From a bacterium (lineage in GTDB: Bacteria > Bacillota > Clostridia > Oscillospirales > Oscillospiraceae), in the NCBI GenBank assembly GCA_019424865.1, contig JAHYYS010000040.1, positions 1-23,861 on the forward strand: DNA of 23,861 nt, read 5' to 3'. The notes beneath the pieces were generated by a model. That model did not search any database. It was given only the letters and a program-made list of their open reading frames with translations, and was not told where the DNA came from. This document shows, in pieces, positions 13,713 through 22,704 of the stretch. Both the position numbers and the translations under genes were made by a program. Position 1 is the stretch's first letter. Each line of letters starts with the position of its first letter.

Positions 13713-16220
13713 GTGAGCAAAGGAACCGAAAAACCATCCTTCTTTGAAAAGCTGGCCACCCTGATTGTGGACAAACGGAACCTGATCTTTTTTCTCTATG
13801 CCTGTGCCCTGATTTTCTGCCTCTTTTCCCGAAACTGGGTCAGTGTCTGCAACGATATCACCGAATATCTCCCCGACACCACCGAGACCCGTCAGGGTCT
13901 GACCCTGATGGAGGAGGAATTTACCACCTTCGGCACCGCCCGGGTCATGGTATCCAACGTCACCTATGACATCGCCGCGGACCTGGCATCTCAGATGGAA
14001 GAGATCGAGGGCGTGACCTCGGCCTCCTTCGGGCGCAGCGACGCCGGCGCAGACACGGAGGATGACAGCGAGCCGGAGACGCCGGAGGACATCGCGGAGT
14101 ATTTCAAGGGGACGGACGCCCTGATCTCCGTGACCTTTGACGGGGAGGAGACGGACGAGATCAGCCTTACCGCCATGTCGGCCATCCGGGAGCTGCTGGA
14201 GCCCTATGACTATTACATCGACAGCACCGTGGGCAGCTCCCAGGCGGACTCTCTGGCCAGTGAAATGCGCATTATTCTGGTGGTGGCCGCCGTTATCATT
14301 GTTCTGGTGCTGCTGTTCACCTCCCGCTCCTACGCGGAGATCCCGGTGCTGCTCCTCACCTTCATCGCGGCGGCCCTTCTGAATCTGGGCACCAATTTTA
14401 TCTTCGGTGAAATCTCCTTCGTGTCCAACTCGGTGACCGTGGTGCTGCAGCTGGCCCTGGCCATCGACTACGCCATCATTATGCTCCACCGCTTTCTGGA
14501 GGAGCGGGAGTACGCCGGGGACCGGGAGGCCTGCATCGCGGCGGTGAGCGCCGCTATCCCCTCCATCTCCGCCAGCAGTCTGACCACCATCTCCGGCCTG
14601 GCCGCCATGATGTTCATGCAGTTTCAGATTGGCTTTGACATGGGCATCGTCCTGATCAAGGCCATTTTGTTCAGCATGCTCTCGGTCTTTACCCTGATGC
14701 CGGGCCTGCTCATGCTCTTCTCCAAGGCCATGGCAAAAACCCGGCACCGCAGCTTCATTCCCAAAATTGACCGCTGGGGCAAGCTTGCCCTGAAGCTGCG
14801 CCATGTGGGGGTGCCTCTGTTCGCGGCAGCCATAGCGGCGGGCTTCCTGCTGTCCAACCAGTGCCCCTATGTCTACGGCTACAGCCAGATTGAAACCGCC
14901 CGGCAGAACGAGACTCAGATCGCCCAGGCGAAGGTGAACGAGACCTTCGGCACCCAGAACGTCATGGCGCTGATCGTGCCCAAGGGCGACTATGCCAGTG
15001 AAAAGGCTCTTCTGGACCGGCTGGAGGCCTATGACCAGGTGGACTATGCCATGGGCCTTTCCAACGTGGAGGTCATGGACGGCTATATGCTCACCGACTC
15101 CCTCACCCCCCGGCAGTTTGCCGAGGCGACAGAGCTGGACTATGAGCTGGTTTGCCTTGTCTATGCCGCCTATGCGGCGGAACAGGAGGAGTATGGCCGG
15201 ATTGTGGGCGGTCTGGACGACTACACGGTACCCCTGATGGATATGTTCTTTTTCGCCTATGACAAGGTGGAGGAGGGCTATGTGGAGCTGGAGGACGAGG
15301 ACCAGGCGGAGCTGGACGATCTCTATGTGCAGCTTTCTGACGCTCAGGCCCAGCTGCTGGGTGCGCACGACACCCGCATGCTGGTCAGCCTGAACCTGCC
15401 GGAGGAGGGGGAGGAGACCTTCGCCTTTCTCCGGACCATCCACCAGGAGGCGGAGCGGTACTATGACGCCGGCAGCGTGTATCTGGTGGGGGACTCCACC
15501 AGCGATTACGACCTGTCTGTATCCTTTGCCCGGGACAACATCATGATCAGCGTGCTGTCGGTGGTCTTTGTCATCCTCGTGCTGCTCTTCACCTTCCAGT
15601 CGGTGGGGCTGCCCCTGCTGCTGATCCTGGTGATTCAGGGCAGCATCTGGATCAACTTCTCCTTCCCCGGCGTGACCCGGCAGCCCATTTTCTTTATGAG
15701 CTATCTGGTGGTGACCTCCATCCAGATGGGCGCCAACATCGACTATGCCATCGTGATCTCCTCCTGGTACAACGAATTGAAGGAACAAATGTCCCGGCGC
15801 GAGGCTATCATCCAGGCGCTGAACCTGTCCTTCCCCACGGTGCTGACCTCGGGGAGCATTCTGTCTGCCGCCGGATTCCTCATCGCCCGGATCACCACAG
15901 AGCCCGCCATCGTGGGCATCGGGGAGTGCCTGTGCCGCGGAACCTTAATTTCCATGTTCCTGGTCATGTTCATCCTGCCCCAGATTCTGTACATGGGAGA
16001 CAAAATCGTGGAGCGGACCCGATTCAACATCAAGGTCCCGGAGATCAGCCGCAGCGCCAGCGGCACGGTCTATGTAAACGGCCGGGTCCGGGGCCGGGTG
16101 TCCGGCATGGTGGACGCCCACATTCAAGGCGTGATTTACGGCGACATCTCCGGCATGCTGGAGACCGGAAGCTATCAGACCGAGGAGGTTCCAAATGCAG
16201 ATGAAACGGAAAACCAGTAA
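13713..16220 (+). CDS. MMPL family RND transporter
   Basis: An 835-residue proton-driven exporter of the MMPL/RND type. It shows the duplicated layout: TM1 (about 24-40), a first outer domain (about 45-180), TM2-6 (186-340), TM7 (about 364-381), a second outer domain (about 385-605), TM8-12 (607-762). Each half carries the proton-relay Asp-Tyr pair, IDYAIIMLHRF (D252/Y253) and IDYAIVISSWY (D677/Y678). Relatives export lipids, siderophores or drugs; the substrate is unknown. The tail after residue 770 is a run of G-x-V-like repeats (TVYVNGRVRGRVSGMV, IQGVIYGDISG) resembling a short bactofilin-like beta-helix. The start is GTG with GGAGGAG eight bases upstream. The 3' end overlaps the next gene by 26 bp, implying coupled translation. 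Confidence 0.95.
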   Translation: MSKGTEKPSFFEKLATLIVDKRNLIFFLYACALIFCLFSRNWVSVCNDITEYLPDTTETRQGLTLMEEEFTTFGTARVMVSNVTYDIAADLASQMEEIEGVTSASFGRSDAGADTEDDSEPETPEDIAEYFKGTDALISVTFDGEETDEISLTAMSAIRELLEPYDYYIDSTVGSSQADSLASEMRIILVVAAVIIVLVLLFTSRSYAEIPVLLLTFIAAALLNLGTNFIFGEISFVSNSVTVVLQLALAIDYAIIMLHRFLEEREYAGDREACIAAVSAAIPSISASSLTTISGLAAMMFMQFQIGFDMGIVLIKAILFSMLSVFTLMPGLLMLFSKAMAKTRHRSFIPKIDRWGKLALKLRHVGVPLFAAAIAAGFLLSNQCPYVYGYSQIETARQNETQIAQAKVNETFGTQNVMALIVPKGDYASEKALLDRLEAYDQVDYAMGLSNVEVMDGYMLTDSLTPRQFAEATELDYELVCLVYAAYAAEQEEYGRIVGGLDDYTVPLMDMFFFAYDKVEEGYVELEDEDQAELDDLYVQLSDAQAQLLGAHDTRMLVSLNLPEEGEETFAFLRTIHQEAERYYDAGSVYLVGDSTSDYDLSVSFARDNIMISVLSVVFVILVLLFTFQSVGLPLLLILVIQGSIWINFSFPGVTRQPIFFMSYLVVTSIQMGANIDYAIVISSWYNELKEQMSRREAIIQALNLSFPTVLTSGSILSAAGFLIARITTEPAIVGIGECLCRGTLISMFLVMFILPQILYMGDKIVERTRFNIKVPEISRSASGTVYVNGRVRGRVSGMVDAHIQGVIYGDISGMLETGSYQTEEVPNADETENQ

Positions 16221-19200
16221 GCTATTGAGCCTCCTTTCAGCGGCGGTTCTGCTCCTCTCCCTCATAGCGCCCGCCGCTCTGGCCGCCGGGAGCGCCGATA
16301 CCATCTATCTCCGCACGGCACGGGATCTGGCGGAGTTCTCCCAAAACTGCACTTTGGACAGCTGGTCCCAGGGGAAAACCGTCTATCTGGAGGCGGATCT
16401 TGACCTGTCCGGAACAGAATTCGCCCCCATCCCCACCTTCGGCGGGACCTTCGAGGGCCAGGGGCACACCATCTCCGGCCTGTCCATCACGGGCAGCGGC
16501 AATGTGCGGGGCCTGTTCCGGTACATACAGCCCGGCGGTTCGGTGCGGGACCTGAACGTCTCGGGCAGCATCGCCCCCAGCGACCGCAAAAACACCCTGG
16601 GCGGCCTGGCCGGGGAGAACCAGGGCATTCTCACAAACTGCTCCTTTTCCGGGAGCATAAGCGGAACGGACAGCATCGGCGGAATCGCGGGCATCAACCA
16701 GGCCCAGGGGCAGATCATCAACTGCTCCTTCTCCGGCTCTGTCACCGGAGTGCACTATGTGGGCGGCATCGCCGGGCAGAATTTCGGTTCCATCATCCAG
16801 TGTACAAACAGCGGCAGCATCAACACCACAGAGGTGGACGCGGATGTGGACCCGGACGATTTCAACCGGGAGCAGCTCAACGCGGCAGAAAATGTGCCCG
16901 TCTGCACCGATATCGGCGGCATCACGGGCTTTTCTTCCGGTATTCTCCAAAGCTGCGTCAACACAGGCGCCGTGGGCTATGCGCACGTGGGCTATAATAT
17001 CGGCGGCATTGTGGGGCGGCAGTCCGGCTATCTGAACGGCTGCACCAATTCCGGGACGATTCTGGGCCGGAAGGACGTGGGCGGCATCGCCGGACAGCTG
17101 GAGCCGGAGGTGCGCCTGCTCTATAACGAGGGCCAGATAGGCGGCCTGCTGGACGAATTGGATGTGCTGCGCGGGCTGATTGACCAGACGGGGGACGACG
17201 TCCGCGGCTCCTCCGACGAGCTCTCGGAGCGGATGCAGTCCATCTCCGACCAGGCGGGGGAGGCCCAGGAGGCCATCAGCAATTTGATGGACACGACCAC
17301 AGACTGGGCCAATGAAAACATCGACGAGATCAATGACATGTCTGCCCGGATATCCTGGCTCGTCGATGAGCTGACCCCTATCCTGGATGACGCCGCAGAG
17401 GCGATGGATCTGATGGACGAATTAGCCGGCCAGATGCATGATGTGATGGACGAGGTCCAAGAGGCCGGCGACCTGATCCCAGACGCAGCGGACCAGTTTG
17501 AAGATGCTGTGGGGGACTTGGACGCCGCCGTCCGGCACGGGCGGGACTGTGCCGAACACCTCAAAGCGGCTTTGGCCCACCTGCGGAACGTACTGGGCAA
17601 GCCGGAGCATACGGCACAGGCCATACAGGCGGCCACAGACGCGGCAGTTCAGCTTGCGGATGCCCTGTCTGCGGTGTCAGATGCGGCTGTGCGGGCGGTG
17701 AACCTTTGGGCCGAAGTCGGCGGGGCAGACATGAGTGAAGAGGAGATCGCCGCTCTGGAATCCGCGCTGGCTGCAGTGCGCGGCAGTCTGGAGCAGGCAA
17801 AAACCGCTGCACAGGCACTGGGCGACGCCGCGGCCAGGCTCGTGCTGCCCACGGTCCACCCGGAAGAATGGGAGGCCGCCCGGCAGGAGGCAAAGGCCGC
17901 CGGGGAAAGCCTTGCATCAGCCCTGCGCGCACTGTCCAGCGCCGCCTCCGGCGGTGCAGACGCCGTCCGCCAGCTGCGGGACCTGCTGGAGCAAAGCGGA
18001 GACGCCATGGAGGAATTGCGGAATGCCGGAGATACCATAGAGGAGCTGTCTTCCCTGGCTGCGGCTCTCAGCGAAGACCTTTCCGATGTGTTTCAGTCGT
18101 TATCTGAGATGCCCACCATCACCGTCCACCCTATCAGCAGCGAGATTCAGGAGCAGGGCGACACCCTTGGGGACATCTTCTCCGGCCTGTTGGACGACGG
18201 GGATGCCCTGCAGGAGTCCATGTCCAGCAGCACAGACATTCTGCTGGACGATCTGGACACCATCAACGAACAGTTCGGCGTCATCACCGATCTGCTGCGG
18301 AATATGCTGGACGATTCTGACGAGGAGCTTGCGGATCGATTTGAGGACGTGTCGGACGAAGCGCCTGAAACCACAGATACGGGTTATCTGTCTGATGCCC
18401 GGAACGACGGGAATGTGGAGGGCGATATCAACGTGGCCGGGATCGTGGGCTCCATGGCCATTGAGTACGACTTTGACCCGGAGGACGATCTCATTCAGGA
18501 GGGCGACCGGTCCCTGGACTTCCGGTATCAGACCAAGGCCTTCGTCACCTCCTGTATCAACACGGGGGCAATCACCGGAAAACAGGACTGCGCCGGCGGC
18601 ATTGTCGGCCTGATGGATCTGGGGCGGGTCGGAAGCAGCGAGAACTACGGCCCTGTCTCCAGCAGCAACGGCGACTATGTGGGCGGCATCGCCGGCGCCT
18701 CCTGGGGCAGTATCCGGGACAGCTGGGTCAAGTGCCGCCTGGCCGGCGGGGACTATGTGGGCGGCGTGGCAGGCCTGGGGGCCACCCTGATGAACTGCCA
18801 TACTCTGGTGACCATCGACGAGGGCTCCGCCTATCTGGGCGCTGTGGCGGGAGACGTAGACAGCGGCGGCACCCTGTCCGGCAACACCTTCACCAGCGGG
18901 AGCCTGGGCGCCGTGGACGGAATCAGCTATGCCGGGAAGGCGGAGCCGGTGGATTTCGATGTCCTGTGCACCACGCCCGGCGCGCCGGCGCTGTTCTCTC
19001 AGCTGGAGCTGACCTTTATGGCGGACGGGGTCACGGTGGCGGTGGTCCCCTTCCAGTATGGGGAGGGAATTGAGGCCCTGCCGGAGATTCCGGCGAAGAA
19101 GGGATACTCCGCCGCCTGGCCGGACATGGATTACACCTGCCTCACCGCCAGCCAGACCCTGGAGGCCATATATACCCCCTACACCTCCGCCCTCTCGGAC

Positions 19201-19629
19201 GGCGGCGCGCTGCCCGAGCTTCTGGTGGACGGCAGCTTCAGCAGCCAGGCCCGTGTCACCCACACCACCCAGGAGGTGACCTGGACGGATGACAACCAGG
19301 TGCAGCACACCGGCACCGCCTGCACCGTACAGGTGGTGGACCCGGCCCTGGACCAGGTGTCCTACACCGTCCACTACCGCCTTCCGGAGCCCGGGAAGCG
19401 CTATACCCTCTGGGTGCTGGGCGACGGCGGCTGGACCCGGCAGGACTATGAGATGGATGGGCAGTATCTGCTTTTGCCCAGTCAGACGGGCACCGTCACC
19501 TTCTGCGTGACGCAGGCCCCCCTCCCGCTCTGGTGGATTCTTCCCGCCGCCGGGGCCGTCCTGCTTCTGGCGGCGGCGGTTTTGCTTCTGCGCAGGCGAA
19601 AGGCCTCCAGAACGCGGCACATGCCGTAG
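16195..19629 (+). CDS. Secreted, membrane-anchored GLUG-repeat protein with long coiled coil
   Basis: An 1144-residue surface protein. A signal peptide (1-30, ending ALA) is followed by a strand-rich start (IYLRTARDLAEFSQ, the pattern that opens many GLUG proteins) and a first block of GLUG-type repeats with GGxxG cores (at about 136, 162, 190, 241, 270, 296). Residues about 318-725 are a long, acidic and alanine-rich coiled coil. A second GLUG block follows (about 745-870), then a beta domain, one C-terminal TM (about 1113-1133) and a basic tail RRRKASRTRHMP. It has no LPXTG. The ATG at 16195 lies six bases after GAGGAGG and inside the MMPL gene, so the two products are made together. It likely works outside the membrane as partner or scaffold of the transporter. 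Confidence 0.88.
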   Translation: MQMKRKTSKLLSLLSAAVLLLSLIAPAALAAGSADTIYLRTARDLAEFSQNCTLDSWSQGKTVYLEADLDLSGTEFAPIPTFGGTFEGQGHTISGLSITGSGNVRGLFRYIQPGGSVRDLNVSGSIAPSDRKNTLGGLAGENQGILTNCSFSGSISGTDSIGGIAGINQAQGQIINCSFSGSVTGVHYVGGIAGQNFGSIIQCTNSGSINTTEVDADVDPDDFNREQLNAAENVPVCTDIGGITGFSSGILQSCVNTGAVGYAHVGYNIGGIVGRQSGYLNGCTNSGTILGRKDVGGIAGQLEPEVRLLYNEGQIGGLLDELDVLRGLIDQTGDDVRGSSDELSERMQSISDQAGEAQEAISNLMDTTTDWANENIDEINDMSARISWLVDELTPILDDAAEAMDLMDELAGQMHDVMDEVQEAGDLIPDAADQFEDAVGDLDAAVRHGRDCAEHLKAALAHLRNVLGKPEHTAQAIQAATDAAVQLADALSAVSDAAVRAVNLWAEVGGADMSEEEIAALESALAAVRGSLEQAKTAAQALGDAAARLVLPTVHPEEWEAARQEAKAAGESLASALRALSSAASGGADAVRQLRDLLEQSGDAMEELRNAGDTIEELSSLAAALSEDLSDVFQSLSEMPTITVHPISSEIQEQGDTLGDIFSGLLDDGDALQESMSSSTDILLDDLDTINEQFGVITDLLRNMLDDSDEELADRFEDVSDEAPETTDTGYLSDARNDGNVEGDINVAGIVGSMAIEYDFDPEDDLIQEGDRSLDFRYQTKAFVTSCINTGAITGKQDCAGGIVGLMDLGRVGSSENYGPVSSSNGDYVGGIAGASWGSIRDSWVKCRLAGGDYVGGVAGLGATLMNCHTLVTIDEGSAYLGAVAGDVDSGGTLSGNTFTSGSLGAVDGISYAGKAEPVDFDVLCTTPGAPALFSQLELTFMADGVTVAVVPFQYGEGIEALPEIPAKKGYSAAWPDMDYTCLTASQTLEAIYTPYTSALSDGGALPELLVDGSFSSQARVTHTTQEVTWTDDNQVQHTGTACTVQVVDPALDQVSYTVHYRLPEPGKRYTLWVLGDGGWTRQDYEMDGQYLLLPSQTGTVTFCVTQAPLPLWWILPAAGAVLLLAAAVLLLRRRKASRTRHMP

Positions 19630-19675
19630 TGCTCCGGCGCGCCTCCGCCCCGGCCGCCCTGTCTGCGCGGCGCCC

Positions 19676-21379
19676 TTACAGGTTCAGCTCTCTGTACCGG
19701 TTCAGGCAGGCAAAGATCTCCTGTCTTCTGGGCCGCGCCAGAAAGGCGACGCTGGAGCGGCTTTCGCACAGGGCGGCCAGACCCTGTGCGGAGATCAGGG
19801 CCTCCAGCTCCTCCACCACCTGCCGCAGGTTCCTCCTGCCGTCCAGCAGGTGCCTCTGGGCGTAGAGCAGGCAGTAGCCCAGCGCGGCCGTCTGCTCGCT
19901 GTCGGCAAGCTGCTCCACATACCGCAGGTCAATGGTCTCCCGGTTGAGGGACACCCCGTCCCGGCCCAGGGTTTTCAGCTTGACCCGCTCCCCGCTGCGG
20001 AACGCGGCGCCGGCCCTGGGGCGGCGGTCAAAGTTCGGCTTCCCGGCGGGGGGCAGCGGCGCATCCCCCGCGGGAAAGGCCGCCGCCTCCCGTTTTGCAA
20101 AATCGGTGATGTCTCTGGGCTCATAGCGGTCCATCTGGATGATGTGGTCGGCAATATGAAAATAGGCGCCGGAGCTGCCCGCCACCAGGATGGTGGAAAT
20201 GCCGTACCCGTCATACAGCTCCCGAATCCGGTCCAGGAAGGGGGTGATAGGCTCCATGTCCCGATGAATCACCCGCTGCATCAGCTCGTCCCGAATCATA
20301 AAGTTGGTGGCGCTGGTGTCCTCGTCCATCAGCAGCAGGGAGGCCCCCGCCTCCATGCTCTCCACCACGTTGGCCGCCTGGGAGGTGCTGCCGCTGGCGT
20401 CCTCCGTCACAAAGGCGGCGGTGTCCTTGCCGTTGGGCAGGTCGTTGATGAACATGGAGATATCCGTCCGCCGGATGCTCCGTCCGTCCTCGGCGCGGAT
20501 CTTCACCGCCGTGGGGTCGGTGATCACATACTCCCGTCCGTCCCCGGCAATGTGGTCGTACACCCCCAGCTCCAGCGCCTTCAGCAGGGTGGATTTGCCG
20601 TGGTAGCCGCCCCCCACAATCAGCGTGATGCCTTTGGGGATTCCCATGCCGGTTATCTTGCCCCGGTTGGGCAAGTCCAGGGTCACCGCCAGCTCCGGGG
20701 GCGACTGAAAGGCCACCGCGCCCTTCATGGGGCGGGCGGAAACCCCCGACTCCCGGGGCAGGATGCTGCAGTCTGCCACAAAGGCGCACAGCCCCAGCTC
20801 CGGGAGCATCCGGCGGATATAGTTCTGATCCTCCGCCAGTCCGGCCACGGCCTGCAGGTGCCCGGCATCCAGATTGCGGTACAGCAGAGCGGACTGCACG
20901 CACCGGGGCAGAAAGTCAAACAAAATCTTTTCCAGCTCCCGGGCGTTGATGGTCCGCCCGTTGGCCGGGAAGCCCACCTCCAGGCGCATCAGGATGTCGC
21001 CGCTCCGGGGGTCCAGGCGGCAGGCGGTGCGCTCCAGCACCTCCTGGCCGCAGCGGCTGACGGAAATCAGGCCGCTTTGTCCCGAACCCTTGGCCTGGAA
21101 GGAAACCTGAGCCGCCTGCCGGCCGAACTGGCGGGTCAGCTCATCCTGAAGGGCAATCCGCTGGTGGGGCGTCTGGTACAGCGGCCGCGGAAAGGCCGCC
21201 GTTTTCCCGCTCACCTGGATACTCAGCTTGGAGGGGGCCGCAAAGGGATCTCCCTGGACGTGGTCAATGGACAGCACATACCCCGGGAACTGATAGGCCC
21301 CTTTGGTATCTTTGTAGGCCGGATATCCCCTCCGGTCAATCCGGGCAAGCAGGTTTTTCAGATCAGTGGATGTCTGCAT
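19676..21379 (-). CDS. Predicted ABC-class ATPase (COG3044 type)
   Basis: A 567-residue cytoplasmic protein of the 'predicted ATPase of the ABC class' family. An N-terminal region of about 240 residues (LLARIDRRGYPAYKD) precedes an ABC-like nucleotide-binding domain: Walker A GGGYHGKST (256-264), the stretch SGSTSQAANVVESMEAGA (about 329-346) in the signature position, and Walker B LLLMDEDTSATNF (348-360). No TM helices, so it is not a transporter in the usual sense. Its biochemical role is not established. The frame opens further upstream, but GGAGGAG lies five bases before the ATG at 21379, so that start is used. It is convergent with the GLUG gene, 46 bp apart, with no clear terminator between. 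Confidence 0.92.
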   Translation of the reverse strand: MQTSTDLKNLLARIDRRGYPAYKDTKGAYQFPGYVLSIDHVQGDPFAAPSKLSIQVSGKTAAFPRPLYQTPHQRIALQDELTRQFGRQAAQVSFQAKGSGQSGLISVSRCGQEVLERTACRLDPRSGDILMRLEVGFPANGRTINARELEKILFDFLPRCVQSALLYRNLDAGHLQAVAGLAEDQNYIRRMLPELGLCAFVADCSILPRESGVSARPMKGAVAFQSPPELAVTLDLPNRGKITGMGIPKGITLIVGGGYHGKSTLLKALELGVYDHIAGDGREYVITDPTAVKIRAEDGRSIRRTDISMFINDLPNGKDTAAFVTEDASGSTSQAANVVESMEAGASLLLMDEDTSATNFMIRDELMQRVIHRDMEPITPFLDRIRELYDGYGISTILVAGSSGAYFHIADHIIQMDRYEPRDITDFAKREAAAFPAGDAPLPPAGKPNFDRRPRAGAAFRSGERVKLKTLGRDGVSLNRETIDLRYVEQLADSEQTAALGYCLLYAQRHLLDGRRNLRQVVEELEALISAQGLAALCESRSSVAFLARPRRQEIFACLNRYRELNL

Positions 21380-21401
21380 AACTTCTCCTCCATTAGTTTG
21401 G

Positions 21402-21431
21402 CCGCCCCGCTCCTGTGGCACTGCGGGGCGG
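21402..21431 (-). promoter_or_regulatory. Hairpin in the COG3044 ATPase leader
   Basis: Perfect 9-bp GC stem (CCGCCCCGC at 21402-21410 with its complement at 21423-21431) between the promoter and the ribosome site of the ATPase gene. Regulatory meaning unknown. Confidence 0.35.
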
Positions 21432-21440
21432 TTCCCTGTT

Positions 21441-21469
21441 ATGATAGCGCTTTTCGCCCGCTTTGGGAA
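21441..21469 (-). promoter_or_regulatory. Probable promoter of the COG3044 ATPase
   Basis: On the minus strand TTCCCA and TATCAT are 17 bases apart, about 60 bp upstream of the ATG. Confidence 0.5.
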
Positions 21470-21572
21470 TGGGGCAATCGCTTTTTTGCGGAGCAACTCC
21501 ATTTTCCCGTCCGGCGCGGCTGCACCGCTGTACACACCCCGGCGGACGCGCTGGCTCAGACCATCATTTTCC

Positions 21573-21601
21573 TTGCCGGCGGGCGGGCCCCATGGTATGA
21601 T
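21573..21601 (+). promoter_or_regulatory. Probable promoter of the four-TM protein gene
   Basis: TTGCCG at 21573-21578 and TATGAT at 21596-21601 with a 17-base spacer, about 90 bp before the ATG. The 310-bp gap between the divergent genes holds only this, the opposite promoter and the leader hairpin. Confidence 0.5.
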
Positions 21602-21690
21602 GGGAGAACAGGGGCCGACTCTCCCCGGTTCCCCGCAGATCCGGGGGCATACCGCGGGAAAAGCCGTCTCCATCTCTCTGAAGGGCAGGG

Positions 21691-22476
21691 ATGCCGATGA
21701 AGGTAACGAAAATCTGGCTGTCCCCGGACAGCGAAAAAAAGAGCCGGTACGGGCTGCGCACCCTGGGCGGCATTGTGGGGATTACGGTGCTGGCGCTGCT
21801 GCTCGTCTGCGGCGGGACGGTGCTGATGCTCTCCAGGGGCTGGTCCCGGGAGCTCTTCCCCCTGATCCTCTGTCTGGGGGTGACGGCGCTGGCGGTGTTT
21901 CTGGCGGTGCGCCTGGGGCGGCGCTCGGTGCAGGACGCCACCGTCTTTTTCCTGACGGAGAAGGACGCCCTGTTTGCAGTGGATGTCCGGCAGCTGGTTC
22001 GTCCCGGGCACAATCTGCCGGGCTATGCGGCGGCCGCCGCCGAGACGCAGAAGCTTCTGCGCCGGATTGGGGCACAGCCCTATCTCCCCGCCGGAGCGGA
22101 CGAAGTGCGGAAGGTGGAACGGCTCAAGGAAAACGGCTCGCACTACGTCCTCTCCTGCCAGGTGCGCCGCCCCGATGGCCGCATGGGGAAAAAGACCTAT
22201 TTTCTCATCAAGGGCTGCCGGGATGAGGAACTGCTCCTGCGCCAGCTGGAGCGCAGGAAGAGCTGGGCGGGCGCCCTGGAGCTGGCCGAGAACCGGAATC
22301 CCCGTTTCATTCTGCTCAGCGCTCTGGCCTGTGCGGGATTTTCCGCGCTGTGTGTGCTGAGCCACCCCGCCCTGGCCCGCCTTCCCCAGGAGATCTATTT
22401 CCCCTGCCTGGGGGCGGCCTTTCTCTCCCTGGGCTGTCTGGTCTATTTTGTTATCCGGCAGCGGCGGGGCGAGTGA
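21691..22476 (+). CDS. Four-TM membrane protein of unknown function
   Basis: A 261-residue protein with two N-terminal TM helices (about 25-46 and 55-73), a cytoplasmic-looking, charged central domain of about 130 residues (with VRKVERLKENGSHYVLSCQVRRPDGRMGKKTYFLIKG, strand-rich), and two C-terminal TM helices (about 206-226 and 235-255). I recognise no family and no catalytic motif. AAGGG lies five bases before the ATG; a second ATG two codons on is also possible. It is divergent from the COG3044 ATPase and ends at a hairpin terminator, so it is probably a single-gene unit. Confidence 0.75.
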   Translation: MPMKVTKIWLSPDSEKKSRYGLRTLGGIVGITVLALLLVCGGTVLMLSRGWSRELFPLILCLGVTALAVFLAVRLGRRSVQDATVFFLTEKDALFAVDVRQLVRPGHNLPGYAAAAAETQKLLRRIGAQPYLPAGADEVRKVERLKENGSHYVLSCQVRRPDGRMGKKTYFLIKGCRDEELLLRQLERRKSWAGALELAENRNPRFILLSALACAGFSALCVLSHPALARLPQEIYFPCLGAAFLSLGCLVYFVIRQRRGE

Positions 22477-22637
22477 ACCCATTTCATCAAGATGCGCGGG
22501 GACGCAGTACATGGCGCCCGGCGCTTCCGGACAGCCGGAAGCGCCGGGCCTGTTGATCCCGGGCCGGCAGTCCGATTTTTTTGCTTAACATAGCTGTCTT
22601 TTTCTACAATCACTTCTACACAATCCATCATCTTCAT
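22443..22637 (-). pseudogene. Remnant of a small ORF (intact-looking start, decayed end)
   Basis: The frame begins MKMMDCVEVIVEKDSYVK with a good ribosome site (GGAGG, eight bases before the ATG), then after a run of seven A turns into sequence that is just the translated terminator hairpin. The first 18 residues look like a genuine short protein start; the rest does not. A second frame ending TAA at 22639-22641 (MPNGKLKLNTPYGGT) closes two bases before this ATG, as in a compact operon. I take both as relics of a lost accessory operon. No function is assigned. Confidence 0.4.
22517..22548 (+). terminator. Probable terminator of the four-TM protein gene
   Basis: Perfect 14-bp stem (22517-22530 with 22535-22548, ACAG loop) 40 bp after the stop. 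The T run comes only 26 bp later, so it is an imperfect rho-independent terminator. Confidence 0.6.
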
Positions 22638-22704
22638 TTTATGTTCCTCCGTACGGCGTATTCAGTTTGAGTTTTCCGTTCGGCATAATCATCCATCCCG
22701 TAAT

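Noticed and set aside
13680..15788. Long minus-strand open frame (about 700 codons) opposite the MMPL gene
   Set aside because: Antisense shadow of a clear MMPL coding frame; long reverse frames are expected in GC-rich codon usage, and its translation is low-complexity His/Gly/Gln-rich.
18100..19620. Minus-strand open frame opposite the GLUG gene
   Set aside because: Antisense shadow with His/Gly-rich translation and no ribosome site.
19850..21700. Plus-strand frame of about 616 codons opposite the COG3044 ATPase
   Set aside because: The opposite strand encodes a recognisable ATPase with Walker motifs; this one has no domain and no ribosome site.
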